A stretch of 64,000 nt of DNA from Bacilli bacterium (GTDB taxonomy: Bacteria > Bacillota_I > Bacilli_A > RF39 > UBA660): NCBI GenBank assembly GCA_017436345.1, contig JAFSDH010000005.1:62001-126000 (forward strand), written 5' to 3'. Of the stretch, positions 1 to 8,617 are shown one piece after another. Every line of letters starts with the position of its first letter. The stretch's first letter is position 1. The notes beneath the pieces were generated by a model. The model did no database searches. It was not told where the DNA came from and saw only the letters and a program-made list of their open reading frames with translations. The translations under genes were made by a program, and so were the position numbers.

Positions 1-688
1 TAATAGTTAAAACATAGTTACTATAAGTATAATTACTAGAACTAAGTATTGTATTAGACTTTTTGACTTCAATTGGCGCATCTAAAGTACCAAAAGAAAT
101 AATTAACGTATCTCCATCCAATACATAAGTAGGATAATTACTAGTCGAAGAAAAATTCTCATATGTAACTGTATAACCCTTTTTAAAATTAAAACTTATA
201 TATGAATCTAAACTATTTTTATTTGGAACAGTTGAAGTATTATATTTAAAAGTAACAGTAAAACTTAAAGAACTTTTACTACTAATTAATGATCCAACAC
301 TTATACCTGATACTGTAAAACTAACATTAGTATTAGAATAAAAAGAATTATCATATGAATACCCAGTATAATAATAATTTGATGATGTACTATTATATAT
401 AGTAACTTTATAAGTTACATAAGAATCTATAGTTGCATTAGATAAACTCAAATTAGTATGTAATAAAGTTTGATCTGCAGACATTTGATTAGATGAAGAA
501 TTCTTCTTATCAGAAACTGTTATATCTGAAATAAATACTCCACTTGGAACTTTAGCAACTGCTTTACCATTTATATCTAGCGAAACAGAATATACTGCAG
601 CATATCCAATTCCCATAAAAATAACAGCTATTATTAATAATATTGGAAGATACTTTTTATAATTAAATAGATAATTATTTAATTTCAT
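1..688 (-). CDS. TasA/camelysin-like surface protein, 3' end cut by the window edge
   Basis: Reading from ATG at 688 (RBS GGAGG just upstream) gives an open frame of 229 codons that runs off the window, so the C-terminus is not seen. The N-terminus is a short basic stretch and a hydrophobic helix (about residues 11-35) ending in GIGYAAVYS, followed by a beta-rich, Ser/Thr/Asn/Tyr-rich region. The motif hydrophobic-GIGYA-x-L/V-x-I-x-G-x-A is typical of proteins cleaved by SipW-type signal peptidases (TasA, TapA, camelysin). It shares this with the protein at 3064-3603 and lies next to a SipW-like peptidase. Inferred to be an exported fibre or surface component. An intrinsic terminator at 711-738 lies between it and the upstream gene, so its expression may be reduced or separate. 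Confidence 0.65.
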   Translation of the reverse strand, partial: MKLNNYLFNYKKYLPILLIIAVIFMGIGYAAVYSVSLDINGKAVAKVPSGVFISDITVSDKKNSSSNQMSADQTLLHTNLSLSNATIDSYVTYKVTIYNSTSSNYYYTGYSYDNSFYSNTNVSFTVSGISVGSLISSKSSLSFTVTFKYNTSTVPNKNSLDSYISFNFKKGYTVTYENFSSTSNYPTYVLDGDTLIISFGTLDAPIEVKKSNTILSSSNYTYSNYVLTI

Positions 689-710
689 CCAAAAACCTCC
701 TTCCATAAAC

Positions 711-738
711 AAAAAAGGAAATTAAATAATTTCCTTTT
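711..738 (-). terminator. Intrinsic terminator after the DUF5305-like gene
   Basis: The minus strand reads a GGAAATT/AATTTCC hairpin followed by TTTTTT. The stem includes the stop codon of the gene ending at 722. Confidence 0.6.
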
Positions 739-1843
739 CTACTTTATTTTCAGAATTTTTTAATATTTCTTTTTCAATATCACTTACTTTTAAAGCATAA
801 ATATATAAAATTTTTGTAGTACTTGGAATAACAAAATATACATTATTCTTATTTTTATTTTCAAACATCAATATTGGTTGTTGAAGAGTATCTCTTATTT
901 CCAACATATCAGTAAATGTATCAACCTTTAATGGACGATAATTGCTTAAATCAAGAGTATTATTTACTTTTTGAATATAAGAACGATAATTATTTAAAAT
1001 CTTCTTTAACTCTCTTTCATAAATATTTTCTGCTGTTCTTGTCTTAATATCATATCGTATTGTTAAAACTATTAATACAATATCAACAATAACAAAAATA
1101 ATACCTAATACCATAAAGATAAAATTATTGCTATTTATAGGTTCACATTGCATTACATTATTTTCTGTATCAATTAAATTATTACTAATATCAATAGCTA
1201 CAGTATTTGTAGTAAGAGGAATAATTAATGACATAACAGATTGTTTTTCACTATTACCTAACTCTTCACATGAACCAACAACATTAACATACATATTAAG
1301 TGTTAATGTACTTTCTACATCTTCTAAACTATATACTTTTATAAACTTTTTGATTAAATCATTATAAGAATTATAATCTATAGTAATTTTTTCATTTATT
1401 GTAACTAACTTTTCATTCGTACTATATTCTTTTTTATCTATAACGTTTTCTGTTTTATTATAGATAACATTATCAGTACCAACATTCTTTACAATTACAT
1501 CCGCATCTATTTGATAAGAATATTTATAATCAACATTTTCTTCATTTAAAGATAAACTATATTCAAAATTAGCTGTTATTGTATTTATCAAACTTGCAAT
1601 ATACTCATTACTATTTGCTAAATAATTATCTTTAAAAAAATCATTTTGATTCAACAAAACATCATACCTTATATTGCTCTTTTCATCATATGTAACATAA
1701 TGCTCCTTATTTCGTTCTACATATACTAGAAAAAAAGATAAAGATAAAATAGAAATGAGAATAATCGCACATATATAAGTAACGATTGTATTACGTTTCT
1801 TTGTTTGATTAGATAAAATTTCATTAACTTTATTTCTCTTCAT
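722..1843 (-). CDS. Membrane protein resembling the DUF5305 family
   Basis: The 373-residue protein has an N-terminal membrane helix (about residues 18-42), a long extracytoplasmic beta-rich region, a second membrane helix (about 243-265) and a cytoplasmic tail. This two-helix plan with a central ~200-residue exported domain resembles DUF5305 proteins, which are often encoded beside SipW-type signal peptidases in archaea and Bacillota. The family name is recalled from architecture and context, not searched. It starts 18 bp after the signal peptidase gene on the same strand, so the two are probably co-transcribed. A role in assembling or processing the TasA-like proteins on either side is inference. 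No catalytic motif was recognised. Confidence 0.5.
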   Translation of the reverse strand: MKRNKVNEILSNQTKKRNTIVTYICAIILISILSLSFFLVYVERNKEHYVTYDEKSNIRYDVLLNQNDFFKDNYLANSNEYIASLINTITANFEYSLSLNEENVDYKYSYQIDADVIVKNVGTDNVIYNKTENVIDKKEYSTNEKLVTINEKITIDYNSYNDLIKKFIKVYSLEDVESTLTLNMYVNVVGSCEELGNSEKQSVMSLIIPLTTNTVAIDISNNLIDTENNVMQCEPINSNNFIFMVLGIIFVIVDIVLIVLTIRYDIKTRTAENIYERELKKILNNYRSYIQKVNNTLDLSNYRPLKVDTFTDMLEIRDTLQQPILMFENKNKNNVYFVIPSTTKILYIYALKVSDIEKEILKNSENKVEKEII

Positions 1844-1861
1844 AACAATTCTCCTCCATTA

Positions 1862-3010
1862 TTATAAAAATAAATTTCTTATCCAAATAGTTGGATACCC
1901 AACATACATAACTCTTAATTCAACCAAACCAATAATATTACTATCAGTAATGTAACCAGCATCTCTTTCTTCGTTATTATCACCTTTAGTATAATATCTA
2001 ACTTCCCCATTAATATTAACTATATCAATAACTCTATGAATCAATTTAACACCATTTTTTTCAAAAACAATTACTTGTTCTTTCTTAATATTTTGATTAT
2101 CATAACTATCATATATAACCGCATCTCCTTTATTAATAGATCCAGTCATACTATCTGACCCAACAACTAAAATACCATATCTAAACCTACATGAAATAAG
2201 CATAGTAATTAAAGTCATAACTACTACAAGTACCGTTACACCAATAATATTTTTTCTTTTTTCACGATAAGGAACAACAAAACTAGTTTTAGAATATGTA
2301 TGTTCTAAAAACAAATACATTAAATACGGATATATTACTCGTAAAAACGCCCTAAAATAAATATATATATTAGGAACAATAGGAATAATATATACATATA
2401 AAACTGTAATCATTCTATAAAGAACAATCCCAAAACTTCCATATCTATTAGATACATAATTGTAATACAAATTACATGAGATAGATGCGAATAAAATAAA
2501 TCCCATCGCAGTCATAAAATCATTGAAATTAGTTAAGTCATATACACCTATATAAATAATTAAATCGATTAAAACCATATTTATAAAAGAGAAAATCTTT
2601 GATAAATCAAAACTCTTATTAAAAATTCTAATCTTACCTTCAATAGATAAAAAAGAAGATCTTATAATTTCAGTAGAAGTAATTATTACAATAAGAGGTA
2701 ATATATACCTATATAGTGTTTTAAAATTAAATAATATTGGTTGTTTTACAAAATCATTAATATAAATACCTAATAAATAAAAAATAATCAAATATACAAT
2801 TCCAAAAACAAACATCAAAAATGCAACTTGTTTTCTATAAATAGAATGAATTTTTTTCTTTTTTAATAAATTCTTAACTATTAAAGCATAAATACCTAAA
2901 ACTAATGCCAAAATAATATATGTTATTTTATTTGACACAATGAGAGCAGTGAATAGGATAACTAATAGTATTAATTCTAAAATATATAATCTAAGTTTAT
3001 CTTTCCTCAT
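1862..3010 (-). CDS. SipW-type signal peptidase I with a large N-terminal membrane domain
   Basis: The C-terminal ~100 residues are a signal peptidase I domain of the S26B (ER/SipW) type: GSDSM with the nucleophile near Ser287, then GDAVI, HRVI with His near 325, and TKGDNN with Asp near 344. His replaces the general-base Lys of the bacterial S26A type. This class cleaves exported precursors such as TasA. About 270 residues with roughly eight hydrophobic helices precede it, far more than the one or two in Bacillus SipW (~190 aa), so this is an extended form. It lies between two proteins with SipW-type leaders, which are the likely substrates. It is probably in one transcript with 3064-3603, as no terminator is seen in the 53-bp gap. 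Confidence 0.8.
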   Translation of the reverse strand: MRKDKLRLYILELILLVILFTALIVSNKITYIILALVLGIYALIVKNLLKKKKIHSIYRKQVAFLMFVFGIVYLIIFYLLGIYINDFVKQPILFNFKTLYRYILPLIVIITSTEIIRSSFLSIEGKIRIFNKSFDLSKIFSFINMVLIDLIIYIGVYDLTNFNDFMTAMGFILFASISCNLYYNYVSNRYGSFGIVLYRMITVLYVYIIPIVPNIYIYFRAFLRVIYPYLMYLFLEHTYSKTSFVVPYREKRKNIIGVTVLVVVMTLITMLISCRFRYGILVVGSDSMTGSINKGDAVIYDSYDNQNIKKEQVIVFEKNGVKLIHRVIDIVNINGEVRYYTKGDNNEERDAGYITDSNIIGLVELRVMYVGYPTIWIRNLFL

Positions 3011-3063
3011 ACTATCCCTTCTTTACCATATTCATTGCCTACATTCTAACAAATAAAATTTTA

Positions 3064-3603
3064 TTATTCTTGAACTGCTTCAATATCTTCTAAAATTATT
3101 TTAAAGTTTTCAGTAACACTTGTACCAGCATCAGAACCAACATAAGCTTTATTTAAAGTTACTGTAACAGTAAATGTTGTAGTTTGACCAGCAGCAATAG
3201 TTACATCAGAAACAGTTGGAGTTACTGTGAAATAACTAGATGCATATGGAGTAGTACCATCACTAGCGTACACTTTAACATTTGCAGCAGTAAGTTTTGC
3301 AGCTAAACCTTTTTGGCTATTATTTTTTACTGTAAAAGTTACTGTTTGAGATTCACCAACATTTGTTAATGTAGCAGACATAGTAGCAGTTTCTCCATCA
3401 CCAATAGTTGCTGTAGAACTTGCAGTTGATGTTGCAGTACCAGCAGTAGCATCAGTAAATTCAACATCAAAACTAGATGCTGCGTCCTTAGCTGTTGCAG
3501 TACCCGTAACATTTAAGTCTAAAGTAGTTAATGCATACCCAACACCTAACATTAATACTGCGATAAGTAGTGCAACCACTAGAAAAGAGTTTTTCTTTTT
3601 CAT
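3064..3603 (-). CDS. TasA/camelysin-like major surface fibre protein
   Basis: The 179-residue protein has a Lys-rich start, a hydrophobic helix (residues 7-25) ending GVGYALTTLDLNVTGTATA, which is the SipW-type leader and junction, then a Thr/Ala/Val-rich beta-sandwich. The composition differs from its neighbours: many Ala, Thr and Gly and few Lys or Asn, as in abundant extracellular fibre subunits. SD AGGAGGTG lies 5 nt before the ATG at 3603, with a consensus promoter and a ~135-nt leader upstream, so it is probably strongly expressed. It heads the group with the SipW-like peptidase and the DUF5305-like protein. Called a TasA/camelysin-type fibre subunit by architecture. No M73 peptidase activity is claimed. 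Confidence 0.7.
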   Translation of the reverse strand: MKKKNSFLVVALLIAVLMLGVGYALTTLDLNVTGTATAKDAASSFDVEFTDATAGTATSTASSTATIGDGETATMSATLTNVGESQTVTFTVKNNSQKGLAAKLTAANVKVYASDGTTPYASSYFTVTPTVSDVTIAAGQTTTFTVTVTLNKAYVGSDAGTSVTENFKIILEDIEAVQE

Positions 3604-3745
3604 CTTTTCACCTCCTTATCTTTACAAATAATGAGCAAAAATAGAATAAAACACTATTATTATCATAAGACATAACAATGAAAAAGTACGAGGAACTAAA
3701 TAGTTCTACGGACCTACTATCCTATAATAATAATATTAAACCTTT
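3604..3745 (-). promoter_or_regulatory. Structured 5' leader of the surface-fibre gene
   Basis: About 135 nt lie between the predicted start of transcription and the ATG. The leader contains a hairpin (AGAACT pairing with AGTTCCT around 3691-3709, with one bulge), flanked by GTAGG and CGTAC. It matches no riboswitch I know. It may stabilise the mRNA or control translation. Confidence 0.35.
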
Positions 3746-3774
3746 TTATAAGAAAAATAAAGGGAAAATGTCAA
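3746..3774 (-). promoter_or_regulatory. Consensus sigma-A-type promoter of the surface-fibre gene
   Basis: -35 TTGACA (3774-3769), a 17-bp spacer and -10 TTATAA (3751-3746) on the minus strand, near consensus. Confidence 0.8.
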
Positions 3775-3867
3775 AAAATGTCGAATTATTAAAATATAAT
3801 TAAAACCATTTGCAATTTATAAAAAATTATTTTATTCCATAAAAAAAATCCATTTCCATGGACACCA

Positions 3868-4533
3868 TTACATTCTTTTCATTTTAACTTTTGGCATACT
3901 AGATAATTTATCTATATCTATACTTGTACCTTGATTTGTTGACATTTCCCTTAAAGGTATATCTAATGATTTTACTTTTAAAACATTAGCTAATTCTTTT
4001 AAATTATTATAATTTTTCAAAACTTGCGTAATTGATACATCAACTGGTTCTTTTACTGTACTCATTCTAATAGCTGCAATATACGCTAAAAGTCTCGTAT
4101 CAATAGCTCTAAACTTATCATTCATAATACTTTCATCAGAAAGGTATTCATTACCATAATTTGTACTAACACGTCTCGCTGAAATATCACTAGTAATTAA
4201 AATATCAACATTTTTTTCACAAAACGGATTATATTCAAATTCATCCGGATTTAAATCAGTCATTCCAACTACTGCCAAAGATATAGATTCACTACCATTC
4301 GCATGAGACTCTGTATCATCAAACAATTCCAAAGTTTCATCAGAAATTAATCCTATTTTATTTTGTTCTTTTCCAGATAAAATACCATTTTCAACAATAG
4401 ATATCGTATCCTCATATCTTGTATTATGATGAAATTTATCATCAATTACTTCTATTGGTGTACTAATTACATCCGCTATAGAAGTTTCTACATAATCTAA
4501 TACTTCTTTCTTTTCTAAAATAACATTCTCCAT
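3868..4533 (-). CDS. Hypothetical protein, weakly reminiscent of ADP-ribosyltransferase folds
   Basis: The 221-residue soluble protein has no family I can assign. Residues ~33-55 read FHHNTRYEDTISIVENGIL, which has the shape of the H-x-T...I-x-x-x-GI start seen in DarT/PARP-like folds, and SLAVVG and ILITSDISA follow. This likeness is weak and could be chance. SD AAGGAAG precedes ATG 4533. A promoter at 4557-4586 and the sirtuin terminator upstream make it its own transcription unit. It lies directly downstream of a sirtuin, which would suit NAD or ADP-ribose chemistry but does not prove it. Confidence 0.5.
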   Translation of the reverse strand: MENVILEKKEVLDYVETSIADVISTPIEVIDDKFHHNTRYEDTISIVENGILSGKEQNKIGLISDETLELFDDTESHANGSESISLAVVGMTDLNPDEFEYNPFCEKNVDILITSDISARRVSTNYGNEYLSDESIMNDKFRAIDTRLLAYIAAIRMSTVKEPVDVSITQVLKNYNNLKELANVLKVKSLDIPLREMSTNQGTSIDIDKLSSMPKVKMKRM

Positions 4534-4556
4534 TTATGCACTTCCTTTCAATTATT

Positions 4557-4586
4557 TTAATAGATATTAAAAAATACCTAAGTCAA
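4557..4586 (-). promoter_or_regulatory. Promoter of the hypothetical gene 3868-4533
   Basis: -35 TTGACT (4586-4581), an 18-bp spacer and -10 TATTAA (4562-4557), just downstream of the sirtuin terminator. Confidence 0.5.
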
Positions 4587-4597
4587 CATTCTAACAT

Positions 4598-4632
4598 AAA
4601 AAAAATTAAGTAACAAGATGTTACTTAACTTT
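4598..4632 (-). terminator. Intrinsic terminator of the sirtuin gene
   Basis: A long stem (AGTTAAGTAACA/TGTTACTTAATT) overlapping the sirtuin stop codon, followed by a U-tract. Confidence 0.8.
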
Positions 4633-5448
4633 TTTTATAACCTTTTCTTCACTATTAGTTTTAGCATTTTTCTTATCATCCAAAACCTTTTTTATTTCTT
4701 CAAAAGTTGTTGGTAAATCAACATTATAACGTTCCCCATAACTATAACTATCATATTGTGTAGGTTGATTATTTAAAATATATAGATGTTTATCAGGATT
4801 GTCTCCATGAATAAATAAATCAATAAGTCTAGTAACTGTACTTACTGTTAAACTTGTACCAGCGGCGATTACAACATCAGCACTATTTATAAGTTCAAGA
4901 CATTTAAAATAATCACTTTTATTATATCCTTCACCATATAAAACAATTGCTGGCCTAATATTTCCTTTACAATCAGGACAAGTACATTTAAAACCTTCGT
5001 TCATATAATGTTCCTTAGAATATTCAGTCTCACAATCTTGACAATAAAATCTATTAGATCCATGAATAGTAATTACATTTTCACTACCAGCTTCTTGATG
5101 TAAATTATCAATATTTTGAGTAATTATACCACTTATATATCCTTCTTTTTCTAATTCAGCTAAAACAGTATGATTTATATTAGGCTTAATATCACTAGAT
5201 AAAACTTTATTAATTTTATAAAAATCATAAAAAGCTTCTGGATATCCTAATAAGCATGTACGTGACAACATAAACTCAATAGGCATTTTTCTCAAATATG
5301 GATACTTTTTGTAAAACTCCTCATTTGGATTATTATATAACCCATCTTCACTTCTAAAATCAGGTATTCCACTAGCTGTGGATATACCAGCCCCGGTAAT
5401 AACAACAACATTTTTACCACTAAATAAATCTTCAATTAACTTTTTCAT
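4621..5448 (-). CDS. Sirtuin (NAD-dependent protein deacylase)
   Basis: Sir2-family protein of ~275 residues. The Rossmann NAD-binding part has GAGIS-x-x-SGIPDFRS near the N-terminus, QNIDNLHQ-x-AGS and catalytic HGS. It is followed by a zinc ribbon (CQDC and CPDC) and the later AAGTSLTV and NNQP segments. Such enzymes remove acyl groups from lysine using NAD and make O-acyl-ADP-ribose. All core residues are present, so activity is expected. I place the start at ATG 5448, which has GGGG five or six bases upstream, rather than at ATG 5466, whose purine run is too close. The C-terminus is Lys-rich. A terminator overlaps the stop codon. Confidence 0.85.
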   Translation of the reverse strand: MKKLIEDLFSGKNVVVITGAGISTASGIPDFRSEDGLYNNPNEEFYKKYPYLRKMPIEFMLSRTCLLGYPEAFYDFYKINKVLSSDIKPNINHTVLAELEKEGYISGIITQNIDNLHQEAGSENVITIHGSNRFYCQDCETEYSKEHYMNEGFKCTCPDCKGNIRPAIVLYGEGYNKSDYFKCLELINSADVVIAAGTSLTVSTVTRLIDLFIHGDNPDKHLYILNNQPTQYDSYSYGERYNVDLPTTFEEIKKVLDDKKNAKTNSEEKVIKKVK

Positions 5449-5496
5449 ATTTACCCCATCTTTCAAAAATTATATTAACATTACAATATCTTTTTA

Positions 5497-7908
5497 TCAA
5501 ATATTTTTTCTAATCGGTTTCTTCCTAAGAGACTTTGCTACCTCAACCATATCATCCACAATAAAAGTTCCACCTGAATCTCTTCTATTTCTAATCGTTT
5601 TTGATAAAGTTTCTTCATTACGACCATTTAATAATATATAAGTAGGAATATTTAAGGTTTTAGGTACTAAATCTGATGTACCATTTCCTATCATAATAAC
5701 ATCATCAAGTTCCAAATTAATTTTAAGTTGTCCTAATTGATCAACGAATCCCTTTTTACTTGCTTTAGCATAAGAATTAGACAAATCTCCAACATGTACA
5801 ATATCTCCAACAAAAGATAAATGATTCAACTTCGCTTTTTGAACCAATGACAACCCATTAGTATAAATCGCAATATCATAACCTTGACATTTTAGTTTTT
5901 GAATTCCTTCTTCAACTCTAGGACAAATACGAGTTTCTTTTTTTGCATAATCAACTTCTTCTTTAATATATGTCTTACAGAATTTGTTGTAATCAATTTT
6001 TTCTCCTAAAATACTACTACATCTGTTTTTAATAAACACAGAAAAATTTTCAACAGTTCCAAATCCTTTTTCTTTTTTGCAAGCAGACATAAACTCTAAA
6101 TAAGCCCAATCCATTTCTTTACCCAGTTTAATAGTTTCTTCATCACATAAATTTATTTTCATTTTCTTCAAAGTAGAAACTAAAACCTCTTGTCTATCTT
6201 GGTCTTCTACTAATGTTCCATCAATATCTATCATTGCAACCTTTTTTCCGCTTGTCGCAACAATATTTCTTTTAATTTCCTTAAAATAGTAATCTAAATC
6301 TAATCTATTCATATCAAAATTATCTAACCCATCATTTACTAATTCAAAATTAACCTTCGAATTATATGAAACTAATTTACCACTAGAATTCAATTTATAA
6401 ACTTTCTTTTTAGGCTCATCTTTAACTGCAATAATTCTATTTGAACTTGAAGTTAACTCAACAAGTTCTCCATCCTCAAAAATATATAATGGTGAAGAAT
6501 TAGAACTTCTATTAATTATTTCTTGAAAAAGAGTTGGATCATTTCTATAAAATACATTCATCAAACTATTCATAATATCATTATCATTATTTAAATAATA
6601 ATTTAATAAACATTCACTTAAATATTTTTTAGAATTAGTTTGTAGTAAATCATCTTCCATCTTTCCAAAAGTACCAATTTTCTTCACAGTACCATCAGCA
6701 AACTCTACACAATAACTTTGAGTATTTTTATGTGATATTTTTGTAATTTCATCAACATCACAAGACATATTTAATCTATTACAAATATTATCAACAATTT
6801 CACGAATCTTAGAATTATTACCCTTATCAGTTTTAATAATCATACCATCAGTATTAACTTCAATTACGTCTACCCCTAATTTTTCTATTTGTAAATATAC
6901 TAAATACATAATTAAAGCACCATTTATAACAACAGATTTACCTATATTAGGATTATAACCTTTACTATCTTTATTATTAAAACAATCAATAAAACTATTT
7001 ATAAGTCTCTTATAATATTTTTGTTCTATTTTTTTCTCACTCTTTAATTTAATCCTTCTATCACGCAACATTTCATATCTTTCAGGATAATCACAAATAT
7101 CTTTTAACCATTCATTATTTATAATCATAGATGGTCCAAAACTATTAAAATCAATATATAAATAGTTATTATTCCCAGTATTATCAACAACATTTTTTAA
7201 ACCATCTTTTAAACCTTGACCACTTATACTAACAGGTGTTTTTCCAAAATTTACAACAAATTTTTCTTGCTTACTTGCAACTATCTTATCAAATAAATTA
7301 CGAAGTTCAGGAATTTCCTCCATATATTTACTAAGATTTTTATCTATTTGAATAGAATGAATCTTATTTCCATTAAAAGAAACAATGTCTTCCATAAGTC
7401 TTCCTTTAGAGTGAAAAACAAACTCATTAGGTAAAGAATATTCATCAATAAGACCAAGTCTCCAATCAAAATAATCTTTTCTTAAAGAATATATTTCTTT
7501 TATAAAATCTAATTTATATTTTAACTCTTCTATAACTTTCTTTAATTCACTATCTTGAATTTCATCAGACACATTATAATTAAAAACACGTCTATTTAAA
7601 TTTAATAAACAATTATCTAAACGTACATCATTAGATCTAACAATTTCCTGTGTAACGTCTAAAGATATTGGTAAATAACTATTAGTATCAGTATAGGAAA
7701 CATCCCCATCTAAAGTTCCACATTTTAATAAAGATACAATTTTTTTATTATCATAATGATAATTATCCCCACTAATAAATAAACTATCTTTATTTTCATT
7801 AAAAAATTTTCTTAAACTCTCAACATCATCATAAATAAAATATCTTTTATCATCTTTTTCAAACATTATAAACCAATGATTACCCATTGATTTAAACGTA
7901 TAAAACAT
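5497..7908 (-). CDS. Phage-type family-B DNA polymerase fused to a HAD-family hydrolase
   Basis: The 803-residue protein has two parts. Residues ~1-160 look like a degenerate DnaQ-type exonuclease: GDNYHYDN at 47-54 recalls Exo II, but no D-x-E Exo I motif is seen. Residues ~240-400 carry a family-B palm of the NTDG type seen in phage polymerases: motif A IDFNSFGPS (Asp253), motif B K300-x3-N304-S and motif C NTDG (Asp354). Residues ~555-795 are a HAD hydrolase: DIDGT (561-565), YTN (Thr near 683), a Lys-rich segment near 718 and GNGTSD (Asp near 746). The first acidic residue of HAD motif IV is Asn. It has its own consensus promoter and stands alone on a chromosome region without other phage genes. 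The biochemical role is unknown. Confidence 0.7.
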   Translation of the reverse strand: MFYTFKSMGNHWFIMFEKDDKRYFIYDDVESLRKFFNENKDSLFISGDNYHYDNKKIVSLLKCGTLDGDVSYTDTNSYLPISLDVTQEIVRSNDVRLDNCLLNLNRRVFNYNVSDEIQDSELKKVIEELKYKLDFIKEIYSLRKDYFDWRLGLIDEYSLPNEFVFHSKGRLMEDIVSFNGNKIHSIQIDKNLSKYMEEIPELRNLFDKIVASKQEKFVVNFGKTPVSISGQGLKDGLKNVVDNTGNNNYLYIDFNSFGPSMIINNEWLKDICDYPERYEMLRDRRIKLKSEKKIEQKYYKRLINSFIDCFNNKDSKGYNPNIGKSVVINGALIMYLVYLQIEKLGVDVIEVNTDGMIIKTDKGNNSKIREIVDNICNRLNMSCDVDEITKISHKNTQSYCVEFADGTVKKIGTFGKMEDDLLQTNSKKYLSECLLNYYLNNDNDIMNSLMNVFYRNDPTLFQEIINRSSNSSPLYIFEDGELVELTSSSNRIIAVKDEPKKKVYKLNSSGKLVSYNSKVNFELVNDGLDNFDMNRLDLDYYFKEIKRNIVATSGKKVAMIDIDGTLVEDQDRQEVLVSTLKKMKINLCDEETIKLGKEMDWAYLEFMSACKKEKGFGTVENFSVFIKNRCSSILGEKIDYNKFCKTYIKEEVDYAKKETRICPRVEEGIQKLKCQGYDIAIYTNGLSLVQKAKLNHLSFVGDIVHVGDLSNSYAKASKKGFVDQLGQLKINLELDDVIMIGNGTSDLVPKTLNIPTYILLNGRNEETLSKTIRNRRDSGGTFIVDDMVEVAKSLRKKPIRKNI

Positions 7909-7931
7909 ATCATAACCCCCATTGCAGTGTT

Positions 7932-7960
7932 ATATTACCATTACAAAATAAAAATGTCAA
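7932..7960 (-). promoter_or_regulatory. Consensus promoter of the polymerase-HAD gene with an overlapping inverted repeat
   Basis: -35 TTGACA (7960-7955), a 17-bp spacer and -10 TAATAT (7937-7932). An inverted repeat AAGTGT-n7-ACACTT at 7959-7977 abuts the -35 box and could be an operator. Confidence 0.75.
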
Positions 7961-7991
7961 GTGTATTTTCAACACTTTTGTTATAAAAAAT

Positions 7992-8016
7992 AAAAACCAA
8001 CTAATGTTGATTTTTT
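7992..8016 (-). terminator. Intrinsic terminator after the P-loop kinase-like gene
   Basis: ATCAAC-ATTA-GTTGGT hairpin followed by a T-run, right after the stop codon at 8015. Confidence 0.7.
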
Positions 8017-8596
8017 ATTTCACTTTATTTTTAACAGATAAGTTAAACTTATTTACAATAATATCTGTAACTTCATCTGGTGATAAATTTGTATTATCAA
8101 TTTTTATATGATTAGGACAAATCATTTCTCCTTCTAAAGAGTTTAAACGATACTTTTCTACAGTATTTATTAAATCTTTAGTACTTCTTTCAATATCATT
8201 CTTAGATAATTTTGATTCTAATCGATGCGGTGTAACATTTCTTTCTAATCTAGTTTGTAAATCTGCTGATAATTCAACAAAATAAAAAGATCCACCTGTA
8301 TTTTCAAACATATTTCTTAAATTATTTAAATATTCAATATCTTGAGGCATATCATAAGCAGTTACAAAAGTAAAAATCATATCAACATCATACTTTATCG
8401 CAGTACTAAAAGCAGCTTCACGAATCATACGATTTAAATCTTTTTGAGCATCACTTCCTCTTTCAAAGATTTTATCAGAAACTTCAATACTATCATGATT
8501 AACCATTAATGAATAACCTATTTTATCTCTTAAACTTTCTGCAACAGTCATCTTACCAACAGCTTGTGGTCCTGATACAACTATTAAATTCGCCAT
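8015..8596 (-). CDS. P-loop kinase-like protein (AAA_33/shikimate-kinase-like)
   Basis: The 193-residue protein opens with a Walker A loop, SGPQAVGKMT. A MIFTF strand (~93-97) is the probable Walker B region, and an Arg-rich lid follows (LERNVTPHRLESKLS). This resembles small-molecule or nucleotide kinases of the shikimate-kinase/AAA_33 type. The substrate cannot be told from sequence. It follows the related P-loop gene 8618-9043 by 21 bp on the same strand, so the two are likely co-transcribed and end at the terminator at 7992-8016. Confidence 0.7.
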   Translation of the reverse strand: MANLIVVSGPQAVGKMTVAESLRDKIGYSLMVNHDSIEVSDKIFERGSDAQKDLNRMIREAAFSTAIKYDVDMIFTFVTAYDMPQDIEYLNNLRNMFENTGGSFYFVELSADLQTRLERNVTPHRLESKLSKNDIERSTKDLINTVEKYRLNSLEGEMICPNHIKIDNTNLSPDEVTDIIVNKFNLSVKNKVK

Positions 8597-8617
8597 AAAA
8601 TCACTCCTATATTTATA

